Source: Burkholderia sp. 4M9327F10
GTDB taxonomy: Bacteria; Pseudomonadota; Gammaproteobacteria; Burkholderiales; Burkholderiaceae
Assembly (NCBI RefSeq): GCF_005503145.1
Contig: NZ_SCNV01000040.1
Span: forward strand, 1-64,000
Reading direction: 5' to 3'
DNA length: 64,000 nt
The position numbers were made by a program, and so were the translations under genes. Below, one piece after another: positions 37,827-46,320 of this stretch (position 1 is the stretch's first letter; each line of letters opens with the position of its first letter). The notes beneath the pieces were generated by a model. The model searched no databases. It saw only the letters and a list, made by a program, of their open reading frames with translations, and had not been told where the DNA came from.

Positions 37827-38181
37827 GACGAGCGCGCCCCGCACAGCGGGGTGCGGGCCTCGACACTTATTCAGTTGTACACATTGATCTTGCCACTGCG
37901 TGAGTTTCACGCTTCCGTACTGTTTCCAGAGGCGCGCGAAGGCCTCGGATATTCGCCTTGTAGCTTGTGCCGATCAGTGCAGAACTAGCATGTCCGTGTG
38001 GCAATAACACCCGGTCTGACGACGTTTAACAATTCCGCCCAACAACCCAAACGTAACTAAATGTAACTATCTGTCAAATCTGTTACAAAGATTCTGTTGG
38101 AGCGGATATTGCTCGCTAGAATGCATTGTCCTTCCGATCGGACAGGCAGTAATCGGCCACAACCACTCTACGGAGGTAAAG
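37827..38181. other. intergenic region with regulatory repeats ahead of the His/Met-rich protein
   Basis: A 355-base gap. A GC hairpin follows ydcF (37838-37857, no T-run). The phased GTAAC repeats and a -10 box upstream of the next gene are listed separately. No gene is seen. Confidence 0.6.
38053..38122 (+). promoter_or_regulatory. 10-base-phased GTAAC repeats and promoter
   Basis: GTAAC at 38053 and 38063, GTCAA at 38073 and GTTAC at 38082 recur about every 10 bases, one helical turn. A -10 box TAGAAT follows at 38117-38122 with no good -35. This layout is typical of promoters activated by OmpR/PhoB-type response regulators binding direct repeats. The regulator is not identified. Confidence 0.5.
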
Positions 38182-38430
38182 ATGAAGAAAGTGTCCCTGG
38201 CGATCCTGGTTTCCCTCTCGGCCCTGACGGGTGCCGCGTATGCGCAGGACAATGGCGTCACGATGAGCACCGATCCGGCTAAGGCAGCCGACGTCGAGCA
38301 ACGTGCACAAGCGCTGGAAGCTCAGCAGCAAGCCATGGAAAGCGAGAAGCCCGCCATGCCGGCCAAACATCACAAGGCCCCGCATCACAAGATGCCGGCC
38401 ATGAAGATGGATAAAGCAGCGAGCGAGTAA
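38182..38430 (+). CDS. small periplasmic His/Met/Lys-rich protein
   Basis: An 82-residue protein with a strong GGAGG ribosome binding site. A signal peptide ends at AYAQ. The mature chain has a helical Glu/Gln/Ala part (ADVEQRAQALEAQQQAMES) and a C-terminal tail with HHK, HHKMP and MKM clusters. Such His/Met tails can bind copper or other metals, but no family is recognised. The gene has its own regulated-looking promoter and a perfect terminator. Confidence 0.75.
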   Translation: MKKVSLAILVSLSALTGAAYAQDNGVTMSTDPAKAADVEQRAQALEAQQQAMESEKPAMPAKHHKAPHHKMPAMKMDKAASE

Positions 38431-38475
38431 GCTCAACCGGGGGCGGCAGGCCCGCTCCGGTCGCTACGATGCCAA

Positions 38476-38507
38476 GCCGAAGCCGGCCACGCCGGCTTCG
38501 GCTTTTT
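38476..38507 (+). terminator. intrinsic terminator after the His/Met-rich gene
   Basis: GCCGAAGCCGGC (38476-38487) pairs perfectly with GCCGGCTTCGGC (38491-38502) around CAC, followed by five T. Confidence 0.92.
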
Positions 38508-38593
38508 GTTGTCCGGCGCCTGCTGACGGTATGCTAAAGTCGCGCACCGAAGAACCACCCCCAACCCGTGCGCACCCTGGTGCGGAGGACAGA

Positions 38594-38851
38594 ATGAGCA
38601 ACATCCAGCTGGACATCGAATGGACCGAAGCAGCATCCCGCAAAATTGAAAAGCTGATGCCGCGCGGTGGCCAGGAAGCGTATCTGGCATTGCCGCCCGT
38701 CGAATGCCTGCCAATGGAAGGCGACGTGCTGTTTCTCGGCCCGGACGGCAAGCAGCAACCCTTTATCGTCGCGGAACGCCAGTATCACCACGACGGCGAT
38801 GCGGACTGGACCATCATCCTGATCCTCGACGTCCCGCAGTCGACGCACTAA
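38594..38851 (+). CDS. conserved-looking small hypothetical protein
   Basis: An 85-residue cytoplasmic protein; GGAGG at 38584-38588 fixes ATG 38594. It has no signal or membrane segment. Features are IEWTEAASRKIEKLMPRGG, GDVLFLGPDGKQQPFIVAERQYH and a C-terminal beta strand WTIILILDV. No family or function is recognised. Confidence 0.65.
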   Translation: MSNIQLDIEWTEAASRKIEKLMPRGGQEAYLALPPVECLPMEGDVLFLGPDGKQQPFIVAERQYHHDGDADWTIILILDVPQSTH

Positions 38852-38972
38852 ACGTCAGCCGCATACGGCGGGTGCACCGGCCGCAATGGCCAGCGCCCGC
38901 GCATTTGCGCCGGCTGGCTGACCGCCACGCCTGACTCGTTGCACCCGCCGCCTGGCGGACGCGGCCCGGCCG

Positions 38973-39263
38973 TCAGGCAATCTTCTCTATCACGCGAATT
39001 TCCGAATGCTCGACCCAATCCGCGACGGCCTCGACATAGGCCGCGATATGGGCTGACTTCGCGTGCGCGGCGAGCGCTTCCCTGCTTTCCCAACGTTCCA
39101 CGAACACAAAGCGGCGCGGCTCGCTCACATCGCGATGCAAGTCGTACTGAAGCGCGCCCTGCTCCTTGAGCGTGGGCCCGATGATGCCTACGAGCGCCTT
39201 GCGCAACTTCTCTTCATGACCCGGTTTCGCCACCGAGATTGCCACTACCGCGACTTCCGCCAT
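38973..39263 (-). CDS. antibiotic biosynthesis monooxygenase (ABM) domain protein
   Basis: A 96-residue ferredoxin-like ABM protein; GGAG before ATG 39263. The pattern VAISVAKPGHEEKLRKAL, GALQYDLHRDVSEPRRFVFVERWESREALAAHAKSAHI is typical of YgiN-type putative quinol monooxygenases. They act as dimers on quinols or related compounds without cofactor; the true substrate here is unknown. Confidence 0.85.
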   Translation of the reverse strand: MAEVAVVAISVAKPGHEEKLRKALVGIIGPTLKEQGALQYDLHRDVSEPRRFVFVERWESREALAAHAKSAHIAAYVEAVADWVEHSEIRVIEKIA

Positions 39264-39748
39264 GTTCAGCTCCGTCTGAAAAACCAGCAGGATACCTTGC
39301 CGCGCCACGAACCTGCAGGCGCAGCACCTATGGCAGGAGCGGGGAATAGGCAACGGCCAGGGAACCACCAGGCAACCACCAGGCGACTAGCAGGCAGCTG
39401 CTTGGGAACCGCCAGGCAACTGCTGCAAACATCTGCACAAACGCACAAACGGCCCGCCAAGCCGCGCGAGCGAGGCGCCGGCCAGTGGTTTGGCGTGCAT
39501 CGGCCGCACCTGCGTGCTAGCGTTGATCTCATCTGGCGGTGCTGCTGGTGCGTGTGTGATTACCCGTACATTCACGAGAAGTTCGAACTGCTAGACTGTT
39601 TTTCGACCAATCAGCCGGAGGCCAGCGTGGCTGGGATTGAGCTCCGTCTCTTCGGGCAGCGTCTTAGCCCTGCCAACGCCACGGCATGCGTGCCGGCGCG
39701 GCGCAGGACTTCGTTGCGCATCGCACACACGCCTGAGACCACGCAACC
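39264..39748. other. 485-base gap upstream of the EAL gene
   Basis: No gene is supported. It contains a degenerate short tandem repeat at 39357-39424. No ribosome binding site close to the EAL start and no clear promoter were found. Confidence 0.6.
39357..39424. repeat. imperfect tandem repeat of about 10 bases
   Basis: Degenerate copies of CCAGGCAACC or CCAGGGAACC follow one another for nearly 70 bases. Non-coding. Confidence 0.5.
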
Positions 39749-41032
39749 ATGCCTACAGTCGAAGAACTGACGCTAAGCGGCCTCCTGCCCCATCTGGTTC
39801 ACGAAGAATCAGGCTGGACCGCCACATGGCGAGCGCTCACGCTGCACAGCGTGTTTCAGCCAGTACTGTCCATCACCCATCAACGCATTGTTGGTTATGA
39901 AGCGCTGCTGCGCGCGCTCGACCCGGTCGGACTGCCGGTAACACCCGACATGCTGTTTGCGGGCACCCGCTCGGCCAGCGAGGCGCGCGAGCTGGACCGG
40001 ATTGCCCGTTGCCTGCACGTCGCCAACTTCATGGAGCAGAACGTTCCGGTTGGCTGGCTGTTCCTCAATACCCGGCCGCAGGTGTTCGAAACCGGCTGGC
40101 CGCAGCGGGCCTTCATCGACGAGTTGTCGTCACATTTCGGACTGCCGCAGGAACGCATCGTGATCGAGGTGCTCGAGCAGCCGGCCGACGACGAATCGGC
40201 TGTCGCCAGCATGCTGGCCGCCTCGCAGCCGCGCGATTTTCTGATTGCGATCGACGACTTCGGCACCGGCTTCTCCAACTTCGACCGCGTGTGGCGCTTC
40301 CGCCCCGACATCGTCAAGCTGGACCGCTCACTGGTGGCGCGGGCCGGCAAGCGTCAGGGGGACGAATCGCTGATCGGCCATCTGATCGCCATGCTGCATC
40401 AGTCGGGAACGCTGGTGCTGGCCGAAGGGGTCGAGACCGACGACGAACTGATGATCCTGATGCAGGCCGACGTGGACTTCGTACAGGGCTTCTGGCTCGG
40501 CCAGCCGAAAGGCTCCGTGCAGGCGGCATGCGCGCGGGTCCCGGCACTGATCGACTCGATGTGGCGCAAGTTTGCCGACTACGAACGCAAGCACGCACGC
40601 CACCAGCGCCTCGGCTTCGAGGGCTTTGCCGAAGCCGTGCTGGCGGCCTCGCGCAGCTTCGCAGATACCGGTGATCTGGCTCTGGCAGCACAACTCGTGT
40701 TTCCGATTCCCGAAGCACGCCGGGTGTTCGTCACTGACGACCAGGGCGAGCAAACGCTGCCGTCGATCTCCGCGCCTTCCGTGCCGCCCCCTCCGCAGCG
40801 GCTTGCACCGCTTCTGGCGACGACGCGCAGCAACTGGTCGCGCCGCGCTTACTTCAAGCACGCGCTGGCCGCACCGGGCCGGGTTGCGATGATGGGACCG
40901 CACTACTCGCTGATCGACGGCGAAGACTGCTATACCGCCGCCGTCACACTCGAGCGCGAAGGCAAGACCATCATACTGTGCGTCGATTTCATCCCCGCCG
41001 CCCGCAGCGCCCCCAGCCCGCGCAGGCGCTGA
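39749..41032 (+). CDS. EAL-domain c-di-GMP phosphodiesterase with C-terminal sensor-like domain
   Basis: A 427-residue cytoplasmic protein. The EAL domain (about 30-265) keeps the residues required for c-di-GMP hydrolysis: Glu 51 in EALLR, Asn 108, Glu 140, Asp 169-Asp 170 in DDFGTG, Lys 190, Glu 226 and the QG at 246-247. No GGDEF domain is present. The C-terminal 120 residues contain RRAYFKHALAAPGRVAMMG and a following HYSLIDGEDCYTAAVTLE, resembling the PAS/Cache-like domain found after EAL in YkuI-type proteins. So it is probably an active phosphodiesterase with a ligand-sensing tail. Confidence 0.88.
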   Translation: MPTVEELTLSGLLPHLVHEESGWTATWRALTLHSVFQPVLSITHQRIVGYEALLRALDPVGLPVTPDMLFAGTRSASEARELDRIARCLHVANFMEQNVPVGWLFLNTRPQVFETGWPQRAFIDELSSHFGLPQERIVIEVLEQPADDESAVASMLAASQPRDFLIAIDDFGTGFSNFDRVWRFRPDIVKLDRSLVARAGKRQGDESLIGHLIAMLHQSGTLVLAEGVETDDELMILMQADVDFVQGFWLGQPKGSVQAACARVPALIDSMWRKFADYERKHARHQRLGFEGFAEAVLAASRSFADTGDLALAAQLVFPIPEARRVFVTDDQGEQTLPSISAPSVPPPPQRLAPLLATTRSNWSRRAYFKHALAAPGRVAMMGPHYSLIDGEDCYTAAVTLEREGKTIILCVDFIPAARSAPSPRRR

Positions 41033-41056
41033 ACTGCAGTCTTTACCGCGGCAGGC

Positions 41057-41461
41057 TCACTCGTCCACTCGTGAACGCCCCGACTTGATCTCGCTGCGCC
41101 GCGCCTTGGTATCGAGCCGGCGCAGCTTCGAGGCGCGCGTCGGCCGGGTGGCGACACGCGCAGTGCGGGTCACGCTGACGCTCTCAATCAGTTCGTCGAG
41201 ACGCGCCAGCGCGGATGCGCGATTCATCTCCTGGGTGCGATGCTCCTGGGCCTTGATGATGACCACGCCGTCACGCGTCAGCCGCCGATCCGACAGCGCG
41301 AGCAGGCGCATCTTCAGAACGTCAGGCAGCGACGACGCGCGCACGTCAAAGCGCAGATGAATCGCGCTGGACACCTTGTTGACGTTCTGCCCGCCGGCCC
41401 CTTGCGCGCGCACGGCGGTCAGTTCGACTTCATTGGGCGGGATCGGGTAGCGGGATGTCAT
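41057..41461 (-). CDS. arfB: alternative ribosome-rescue factor ArfB (peptidyl-tRNA hydrolase)
   Basis: A 134-residue homologue of YaeJ/ArfB, which frees ribosomes stalled at mRNA ends. The catalytic GGQ (residues 23-25 in AQGAGGQNVNKV) and the class-I release-factor-like domain are followed by a basic C-terminal tail (SKLRRLDTKARRSEIKSGRSR) that enters the empty mRNA channel. ATG 41461 gives the standard N-terminus. Convergent with the EAL gene, 24 bases apart. Confidence 0.93.
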   Translation of the reverse strand: MTSRYPIPPNEVELTAVRAQGAGGQNVNKVSSAIHLRFDVRASSLPDVLKMRLLALSDRRLTRDGVVIIKAQEHRTQEMNRASALARLDELIESVSVTRTARVATRPTRASKLRRLDTKARRSEIKSGRSRVDE

Positions 41462-41666
41462 GGCGTGGGTATGGGGCAACGAACCGCAAGTGTACACACG
41501 CGCCCGGCGGCCGTCTCGCACGGCGAAATCCGCGGCTGCGGCCGAGCGGGACTTCCACAGGTGACACATGAGCCGCTATCGGCGCGCCGGACTGATGCAC
41601 AAAAAAAGTTGCTGAACGCCGTCACCTCATCGATACTCGCATCTATCGCTTACAACGTAAATTAAT

Positions 41667-42341
41667 ATGAAACTGCGACCCGCTTTCGTGCTCGATCTGG
41701 CAGTCAACCTGTTGTTGCCGTGGCTCGCGTACCGGCTCGCGGCGCCCCATTGGGGCGAGACCGGCGGCCTGATCGCCTCGGCCGTGCCGCCCATCATCTG
41801 GAGCCTTGTCGAGCTGGCGCGCTTCAGGCGCGTCGACGCACTCAGCGTGATCGTGCTGGCCGGCATTGTGCTGTCGATCTGCGCGATGGCGCTGGGCGGC
41901 AGCCCGCGCATGCTGCTGCTGCGCGAATCGCTGGTGTCCGGCGCGATTGGCGTGGCGTTCCTGCTCTCGCTGCCGCTGCGCCGCCCGCTCATCTTCTATC
42001 TGGCCCGCGCCACGGTGGCCCGCGAACAGGCGGACGGCGCCGCGCGTATTACCGCGCTGATCAACGAGCGCCCCGCCTTTGCCGCTGCGTTGCGCCTGAT
42101 GACCGCGGTGTGGGGCGTGGGTCTCACCGGCGAAACGCTGTTGCGCTCATGGATGGCATGGACCTGGCCGATCGAGCGCTTCCTGGTAGTCTCGCCTTTC
42201 ATCGGCTACGGCATTTACGGCGCGCTGCTGACGTGGACGCTGTGGTACCGCAAGGTCTTGCGCGAGCGGGCCGGCGCAGCGGCACAGGCGAACAGCATGC
42301 TAGGGTTAAACCGCCCCGGCAACACCTCACGCGACGCCTGA
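41667..42341 (+). CDS. VC0807-type integral membrane protein
   Basis: A 224-residue protein with about five or six membrane segments (around 8-26, 36-49, 58-78, 88-105, 140-165, 173-195). The order and the phrases PPIIWSLVELARFRRVDALS and ESLVSGAIGVAFLLSLPLRRPLIFYLAR match the VC0807 family of unknown function. A sequence start at ATG 41667 is clear but the ribosome binding site is weak. Confidence 0.75.
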   Translation: MKLRPAFVLDLAVNLLLPWLAYRLAAPHWGETGGLIASAVPPIIWSLVELARFRRVDALSVIVLAGIVLSICAMALGGSPRMLLLRESLVSGAIGVAFLLSLPLRRPLIFYLARATVAREQADGAARITALINERPAFAAALRLMTAVWGVGLTGETLLRSWMAWTWPIERFLVVSPFIGYGIYGALLTWTLWYRKVLRERAGAAAQANSMLGLNRPGNTSRDA

Positions 42342-42487
42342 AAAACAGCATAGCAAACGCATCGGCACGACATAAGCTGGCCAAACGGATGAGGTCAGAT
42401 GAGCCATAAAATCAGTTAGACTCATCACCGGTTTGGGGCTTCCCTGCAGTCTCATTATTGTCGTGGTACGAAAACTCCAGGCAGTCG

Positions 42488-44950
42488 ATGCGCTATTCGG
42501 TCGAGATCAAAAAATTCCTATATAGCCAGTACTTTTATGGCGGCCTGCGGATCGCGGTCGGCGTCTCGTTACCGGCCGTCATTTGCCTGCTTCTGTTTCA
42601 CAACCAGGACCTGGGCTTCACGATTGCGACCGGCGCACTCGGCGCATGCGTGGTCGACATGCCAGGGCCGCTGAAGTACAAGCACAACGAAATGCTGGCG
42701 TGCAGCGTGATCGGCTTTCTGTCGGCGCTCGCTACCGGCCTTGCCACCGTCAACCCGGTAGCCCTGTGGTGCACGGTGGTGCCGCTCACCTTCGTCCTGT
42801 CGCTGATCGTCGTATACGGCAACCGCTGGCCGCAGATCAGCTTCGCCACGCTCTTCATGATGATCATGACGCTTGAAGAGCACTTCACGCCGCTGCAGGC
42901 CCTCGTCAACGCCGCCTGGATTCTGGCGGGCGGTCTCTGGTACACGTACTGGTCAACCCTGGTGAGCCGCTGGCAGATGCACCGTATCGAACAGCAGGCG
43001 CTCGCCGAAAGCGTGTTCGCCTGTGCGGACTATCTGCTCGCGCGCTCCGATTTCTACGACCTCGATAACGACCTCGACGAGTGCTATCGCAATCTGGTCG
43101 CCAAGCAGATCGCCGCGGTCGATCGCCAGGACGCGGCGCGCGACATCGTGCTGCGCAACCTCCCCAAGCTCAAGACCGGCAAGCTCGAACCGCGCCGCGC
43201 CATGCTGTTCAACCTGTTCATCAACACGGTCGATCTGCACGAACTGTTTGTCGGCGCGCACACCGATTACCCGATGGTGCGCAACACCTTCGGCGGCTCG
43301 GACATGCTGACGTTCTATCGCGACCTGATCCGCAAGGCGGCGGCCGACCTCGAAGAGATTGGCCTCGCGGTACTGCAGAACCAGCCACCACGCAGCCGCA
43401 TCAATGTGAAGGCCGAGTTGCGCGCGATCGAGTTCGAAATCGAACTGATGCGCAAACACGATATGCCGGCGAAGAACCCGGAGGCGTATTCGGCAGTCTC
43501 GGCCACATTCCGCCGCATCTGGAGCGCGACACGCCTGATCGACAAGATGCGCAAGAGCCTGTCCAGCGAGGCGCGCACGACAGAAACCGAACTGCGTCTG
43601 GACCAGGCGCTGACGCGTTTCGTGTCGAGCCGGCGCGTGCCGTTCGGACAGATCTTCTCGAACCTGACCATGGCCTCGCCGAGCTTTCGGCATGCGTTGC
43701 GCGTGACGATCGCGGTGGCCGTCGGCTTCTGGCTCGGGCGGCTGTTACCGCTCACCAATGCCTACTGGATCGTGATGACCACCGTCATCATCCTGAAGCC
43801 CGGCTATTCGCTCACCAAGCAGCGTAACAGCCAGCGGATTATCGGCACGCTGATCGGCTGCGCGGCGAGCATCGCGCTGATGGTGTTCGTGAAGGAACCG
43901 CACATCCTGCTGGTGGTGATGTTCGCCTCAATGGTAATGAGCTACAGCCTGCTGCTGTTCAACTACACGGCGAGCGTGGTGTTCACCTCAGCATACGTGC
44001 TGCTGATGTTTCACCTGCTTGCGCCGGGCAGCATGCGGATCATCGGCGAGCGGGCTATCGATACGGTGGTCGGCTGCGCGATAGCCATTGCTGCCAGCCA
44101 CCTGTTCCCCTACTGGGAATACCGGCTGATGGGCAAGCTCGTCAACAGCATGATCGCCGCGACCCGGCAGTATCTGGAAGCAAGCTGGTGGTGGGGCGGC
44201 AAACCGGTTCCGGTCGCGACAGCCGTCGTGACCGAGGCCGGCGCACGCGCACCGGCCGCTGCAATGGCAGACCCCGCGGGAAGTTTTGGCGCTGCGGGGT
44301 TTGGCGGGGCGAGCTTTGGCGGAGCGAAGCTTGCCTCGGTTGGGGTAAGCGGCGGGTCGGGCGCCCCAGGCACGGCAGCTCCCTTGGCGCCGTCAGTTCC
44401 GCCCGCTACTGCGACTGCCGCGGCGGCAACGCCTGCCGCCTCGGCGGCAGCGGCCGCGCTCGAGCGCGACTACCGCTACCGGCTCGCCCGCAAGAACGTG
44501 CATGTGGCATTCGCCAATCTCGGACAGGCGTTCCAGCGCATGATGCTGGAGCCGAAGGCCGCACAGAAGTTTGTCCCCGAGCTCAACGATCTGCTGGTGC
44601 GCAGTCACGCGCTAGCCTCGCAGATCACGGCAGCCGCGCCGTTGTTGCGCACTTCCGCCCAGCAGCAGGAAAGCATCTCACTTCAGCCGCTGCAGCGTGT
44701 GCTCAGCATGGTGCGGGACAATCTCACGGAAGCCGAGGCCGGCTCGGCGGCGCCCGCCGAACAGGCTGAACTCACCAGACAGCTCGGCCGCGAACTCGAT
44801 GCAATGGTGGTGGAGGCCGAGAAATCGGCAGACTACACGGCGGACGCCGTGCATGAACTGAAACTGCTCGCGCACCAGTGCAAGCAGATGCTCGCGGCAG
44901 CCAACCTGATCCGCAAGGACGCAAGCGTGATCCGGCTGCCGGACGAGTAA
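42488..44950 (+). CDS. FUSC/YccS-family inner-membrane protein
   Basis: An 820-residue protein with two hydrophobic blocks (about 10-150 and 400-560) framing a cytoplasmic helical domain, the layout of YccS/YhfK and fusaric-acid-resistance-like FUSC proteins. ATG 42488 is preferred to a TTG ten codons earlier. The second block begins SFRHALRVTIAVAVGFWLGRLLPLTNAYWIVMTTVIILKPGYS in normal fashion. A low-complexity Ala/Gly/Pro linker (about 575-665) separates it from a C-terminal helical domain. Substrate unknown; aromatic acid efflux is possible. A perfect octamer repeat follows the gene. Confidence 0.85.
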   Translation: MRYSVEIKKFLYSQYFYGGLRIAVGVSLPAVICLLLFHNQDLGFTIATGALGACVVDMPGPLKYKHNEMLACSVIGFLSALATGLATVNPVALWCTVVPLTFVLSLIVVYGNRWPQISFATLFMMIMTLEEHFTPLQALVNAAWILAGGLWYTYWSTLVSRWQMHRIEQQALAESVFACADYLLARSDFYDLDNDLDECYRNLVAKQIAAVDRQDAARDIVLRNLPKLKTGKLEPRRAMLFNLFINTVDLHELFVGAHTDYPMVRNTFGGSDMLTFYRDLIRKAAADLEEIGLAVLQNQPPRSRINVKAELRAIEFEIELMRKHDMPAKNPEAYSAVSATFRRIWSATRLIDKMRKSLSSEARTTETELRLDQALTRFVSSRRVPFGQIFSNLTMASPSFRHALRVTIAVAVGFWLGRLLPLTNAYWIVMTTVIILKPGYSLTKQRNSQRIIGTLIGCAASIALMVFVKEPHILLVVMFASMVMSYSLLLFNYTASVVFTSAYVLLMFHLLAPGSMRIIGERAIDTVVGCAIAIAASHLFPYWEYRLMGKLVNSMIAATRQYLEASWWWGGKPVPVATAVVTEAGARAPAAAMADPAGSFGAAGFGGASFGGAKLASVGVSGGSGAPGTAAPLAPSVPPATATAAAATPAASAAAAALERDYRYRLARKNVHVAFANLGQAFQRMMLEPKAAQKFVPELNDLLVRSHALASQITAAAPLLRTSAQQQESISLQPLQRVLSMVRDNLTEAEAGSAAPAEQAELTRQLGRELDAMVVEAEKSADYTADAVHELKLLAHQCKQMLAAANLIRKDASVIRLPDE

Positions 44951-44984
44951 GCGGGCCTGGCTGAGGCTCACACAAGCACAGTAC

Positions 44985-45032
44985 GGCGGCGCGGCGGCGC
45001 GGCGGCGCGGCGGCGCGGCGGCGCGGCGGCGC
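44985..45032. repeat. six perfect copies of the octamer GGCGGCGC
   Basis: An uninterrupted 48-base array located 35 bases after the FUSC stop codon and 57 bases before the end of the next, convergent gene. Octamers are not multiples of three, but the array is intergenic. Confidence 0.95.
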
Positions 45033-45088
45033 AGGAGCATATCGCCTGCGCCCCGCTCGGTGTCTTACCCCATGCCTCACTCAGTGCG

Positions 45089-45289
45089 TCATTGCGACGC
45101 GCCACTCGCCGCGGCGGCCGCAGCCGCTGCCGCGCTCGAAGCAACGCTTGGGGCCTCGGCATTCTCGCGGTCAAACTCGCGCTTGCCGCTGATCGCGTTA
45201 TAGAGCAGCGTCGCAATCACCAGCAATACTGCGATCACGATAAACACGGCGATGCCTAAGGTCGGGTTCTTCTTGCGCGGTTCGTTCAT
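45089..45289 (-). CDS. small single-pass membrane protein with poly-Ala tail
   Basis: A 66-residue protein. ATG 45289 (MNEPRKKNPTLG) places a basic N-terminus before one membrane helix (GIAVFIVIAVLLVIATLLY), followed by a polar segment and a ten-residue Ala run. No family is recognised. A start 25 codons upstream would give an unlikely N-terminus. Ribosome binding site weak. Confidence 0.6.
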   Translation of the reverse strand: MNEPRKKNPTLGIAVFIVIAVLLVIATLLYNAISGKREFDRENAEAPSVASSAAAAAAAAASGASQ

Positions 45290-45409
45290 GAGGCGGCTCG
45301 ACTCTCGGGTAGTGTCCAGGAAGGCTGGCATTCTACGCCCACCCGGCTTGCACGTGGCTTGCATACGCGGAAAGCCGGCTTGTGCGCAAACGCCGCCCGC
45401 GCCCTTCCC

Positions 45410-46177
45410 TCAGCCCCGTTCGCCTTGTTGCAAATTGCGCTCGATACTCGCCGCCAGCGCAAGCGGCACTTCGTGCGTCGGGTAGTGCCCCGCATTTGAC
45501 AGCACCTCCAGCGTTGCACCCGGATACCAGGCGAGGTAGGTAGCCCGCATCAGATCCGAGTTGAAGGTCGGGTCGTATTCGCCGATCAGCACGTGCACCG
45601 GGTAGCGAGCGCCGTGGACGCGGGCGCTGAAGTCGGACTTGCTCCATGCGTTCAGGTAGGCTCCGAACGCGGTTGACGATGAGTTGCGCCACGAATAGTC
45701 CGCCATCGATCGGGTCCATGTTTCCGGCAGGCGGTTCCCTGTGCTTCTGTCGATAATCGCCTGACGCGCTTCGACCTGCCCGATCGCCCGCTCGAACAAG
45801 CCGCGCCGGTCGGCATCGAATTTAACGCCGCAGCATGGAACCGGCGCGACCGGTATCAACATGCGGACCCGCTTCGGCGCAAGCATCGCGATGCGCTCGA
45901 TCACCATGCCGCCCATCGAGTGGCCAATCAGACTAAAGGTCTCGAATCCGAGCGCGTCAGCCAGCGCTAAAGCATCTTGCGCGATTTCATCGATCGTATA
46001 TTCGCCCGCGATGGCTTGCATGTGCCCATAGCCGCGGTAGTCCATGAAGACATACGTGAACCGGTTGCCGTCGAGCGCAGGTTCGAGCGAAGCAAAAGCC
46101 CGCGCGTCGCCGAACCAGCCATGCAGAACGAGAACGGAATGCGGCCCTGTGCCCACCCGATGGAATGTATTGATCAT
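45410..46177 (-). CDS. alpha/beta hydrolase
   Basis: A 255-residue hydrolase with GGAGAAG before ATG 46177. It has the oxyanion HGWFG, the nucleophile elbow GHSMGG with catalytic Ser, an acid Asp in IGEYDPTF and the catalytic His in NAGHYPTHE. The size fits esterases or C-C hydrolases. Substrate unknown. It is divergent from an AraC gene 143 bases away, which may regulate it. Confidence 0.9.
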   Translation of the reverse strand: MINTFHRVGTGPHSVLVLHGWFGDARAFASLEPALDGNRFTYVFMDYRGYGHMQAIAGEYTIDEIAQDALALADALGFETFSLIGHSMGGMVIERIAMLAPKRVRMLIPVAPVPCCGVKFDADRRGLFERAIGQVEARQAIIDRSTGNRLPETWTRSMADYSWRNSSSTAFGAYLNAWSKSDFSARVHGARYPVHVLIGEYDPTFNSDLMRATYLAWYPGATLEVLSNAGHYPTHEVPLALAASIERNLQQGERG

Positions 46178-46320
46178 TTGCTTCTCCGCAATAAAAAATG
46201 ACCTTGCCCCGCGCAAGCGTCGGCACGGATGCAGACGACTACGCAGTCGGTTCGCCCATCTTAAAGAGCAGCAAGTTGACCCGCTTTCGACACCAGGCCA
46301 ATTTATGTAGACTTAGGGCC

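Noticed and set aside
37836-37858. Terminator after the YdcF gene
   Set aside because: The GC hairpin has no T-run and one bulge, so intrinsic termination is not supported.
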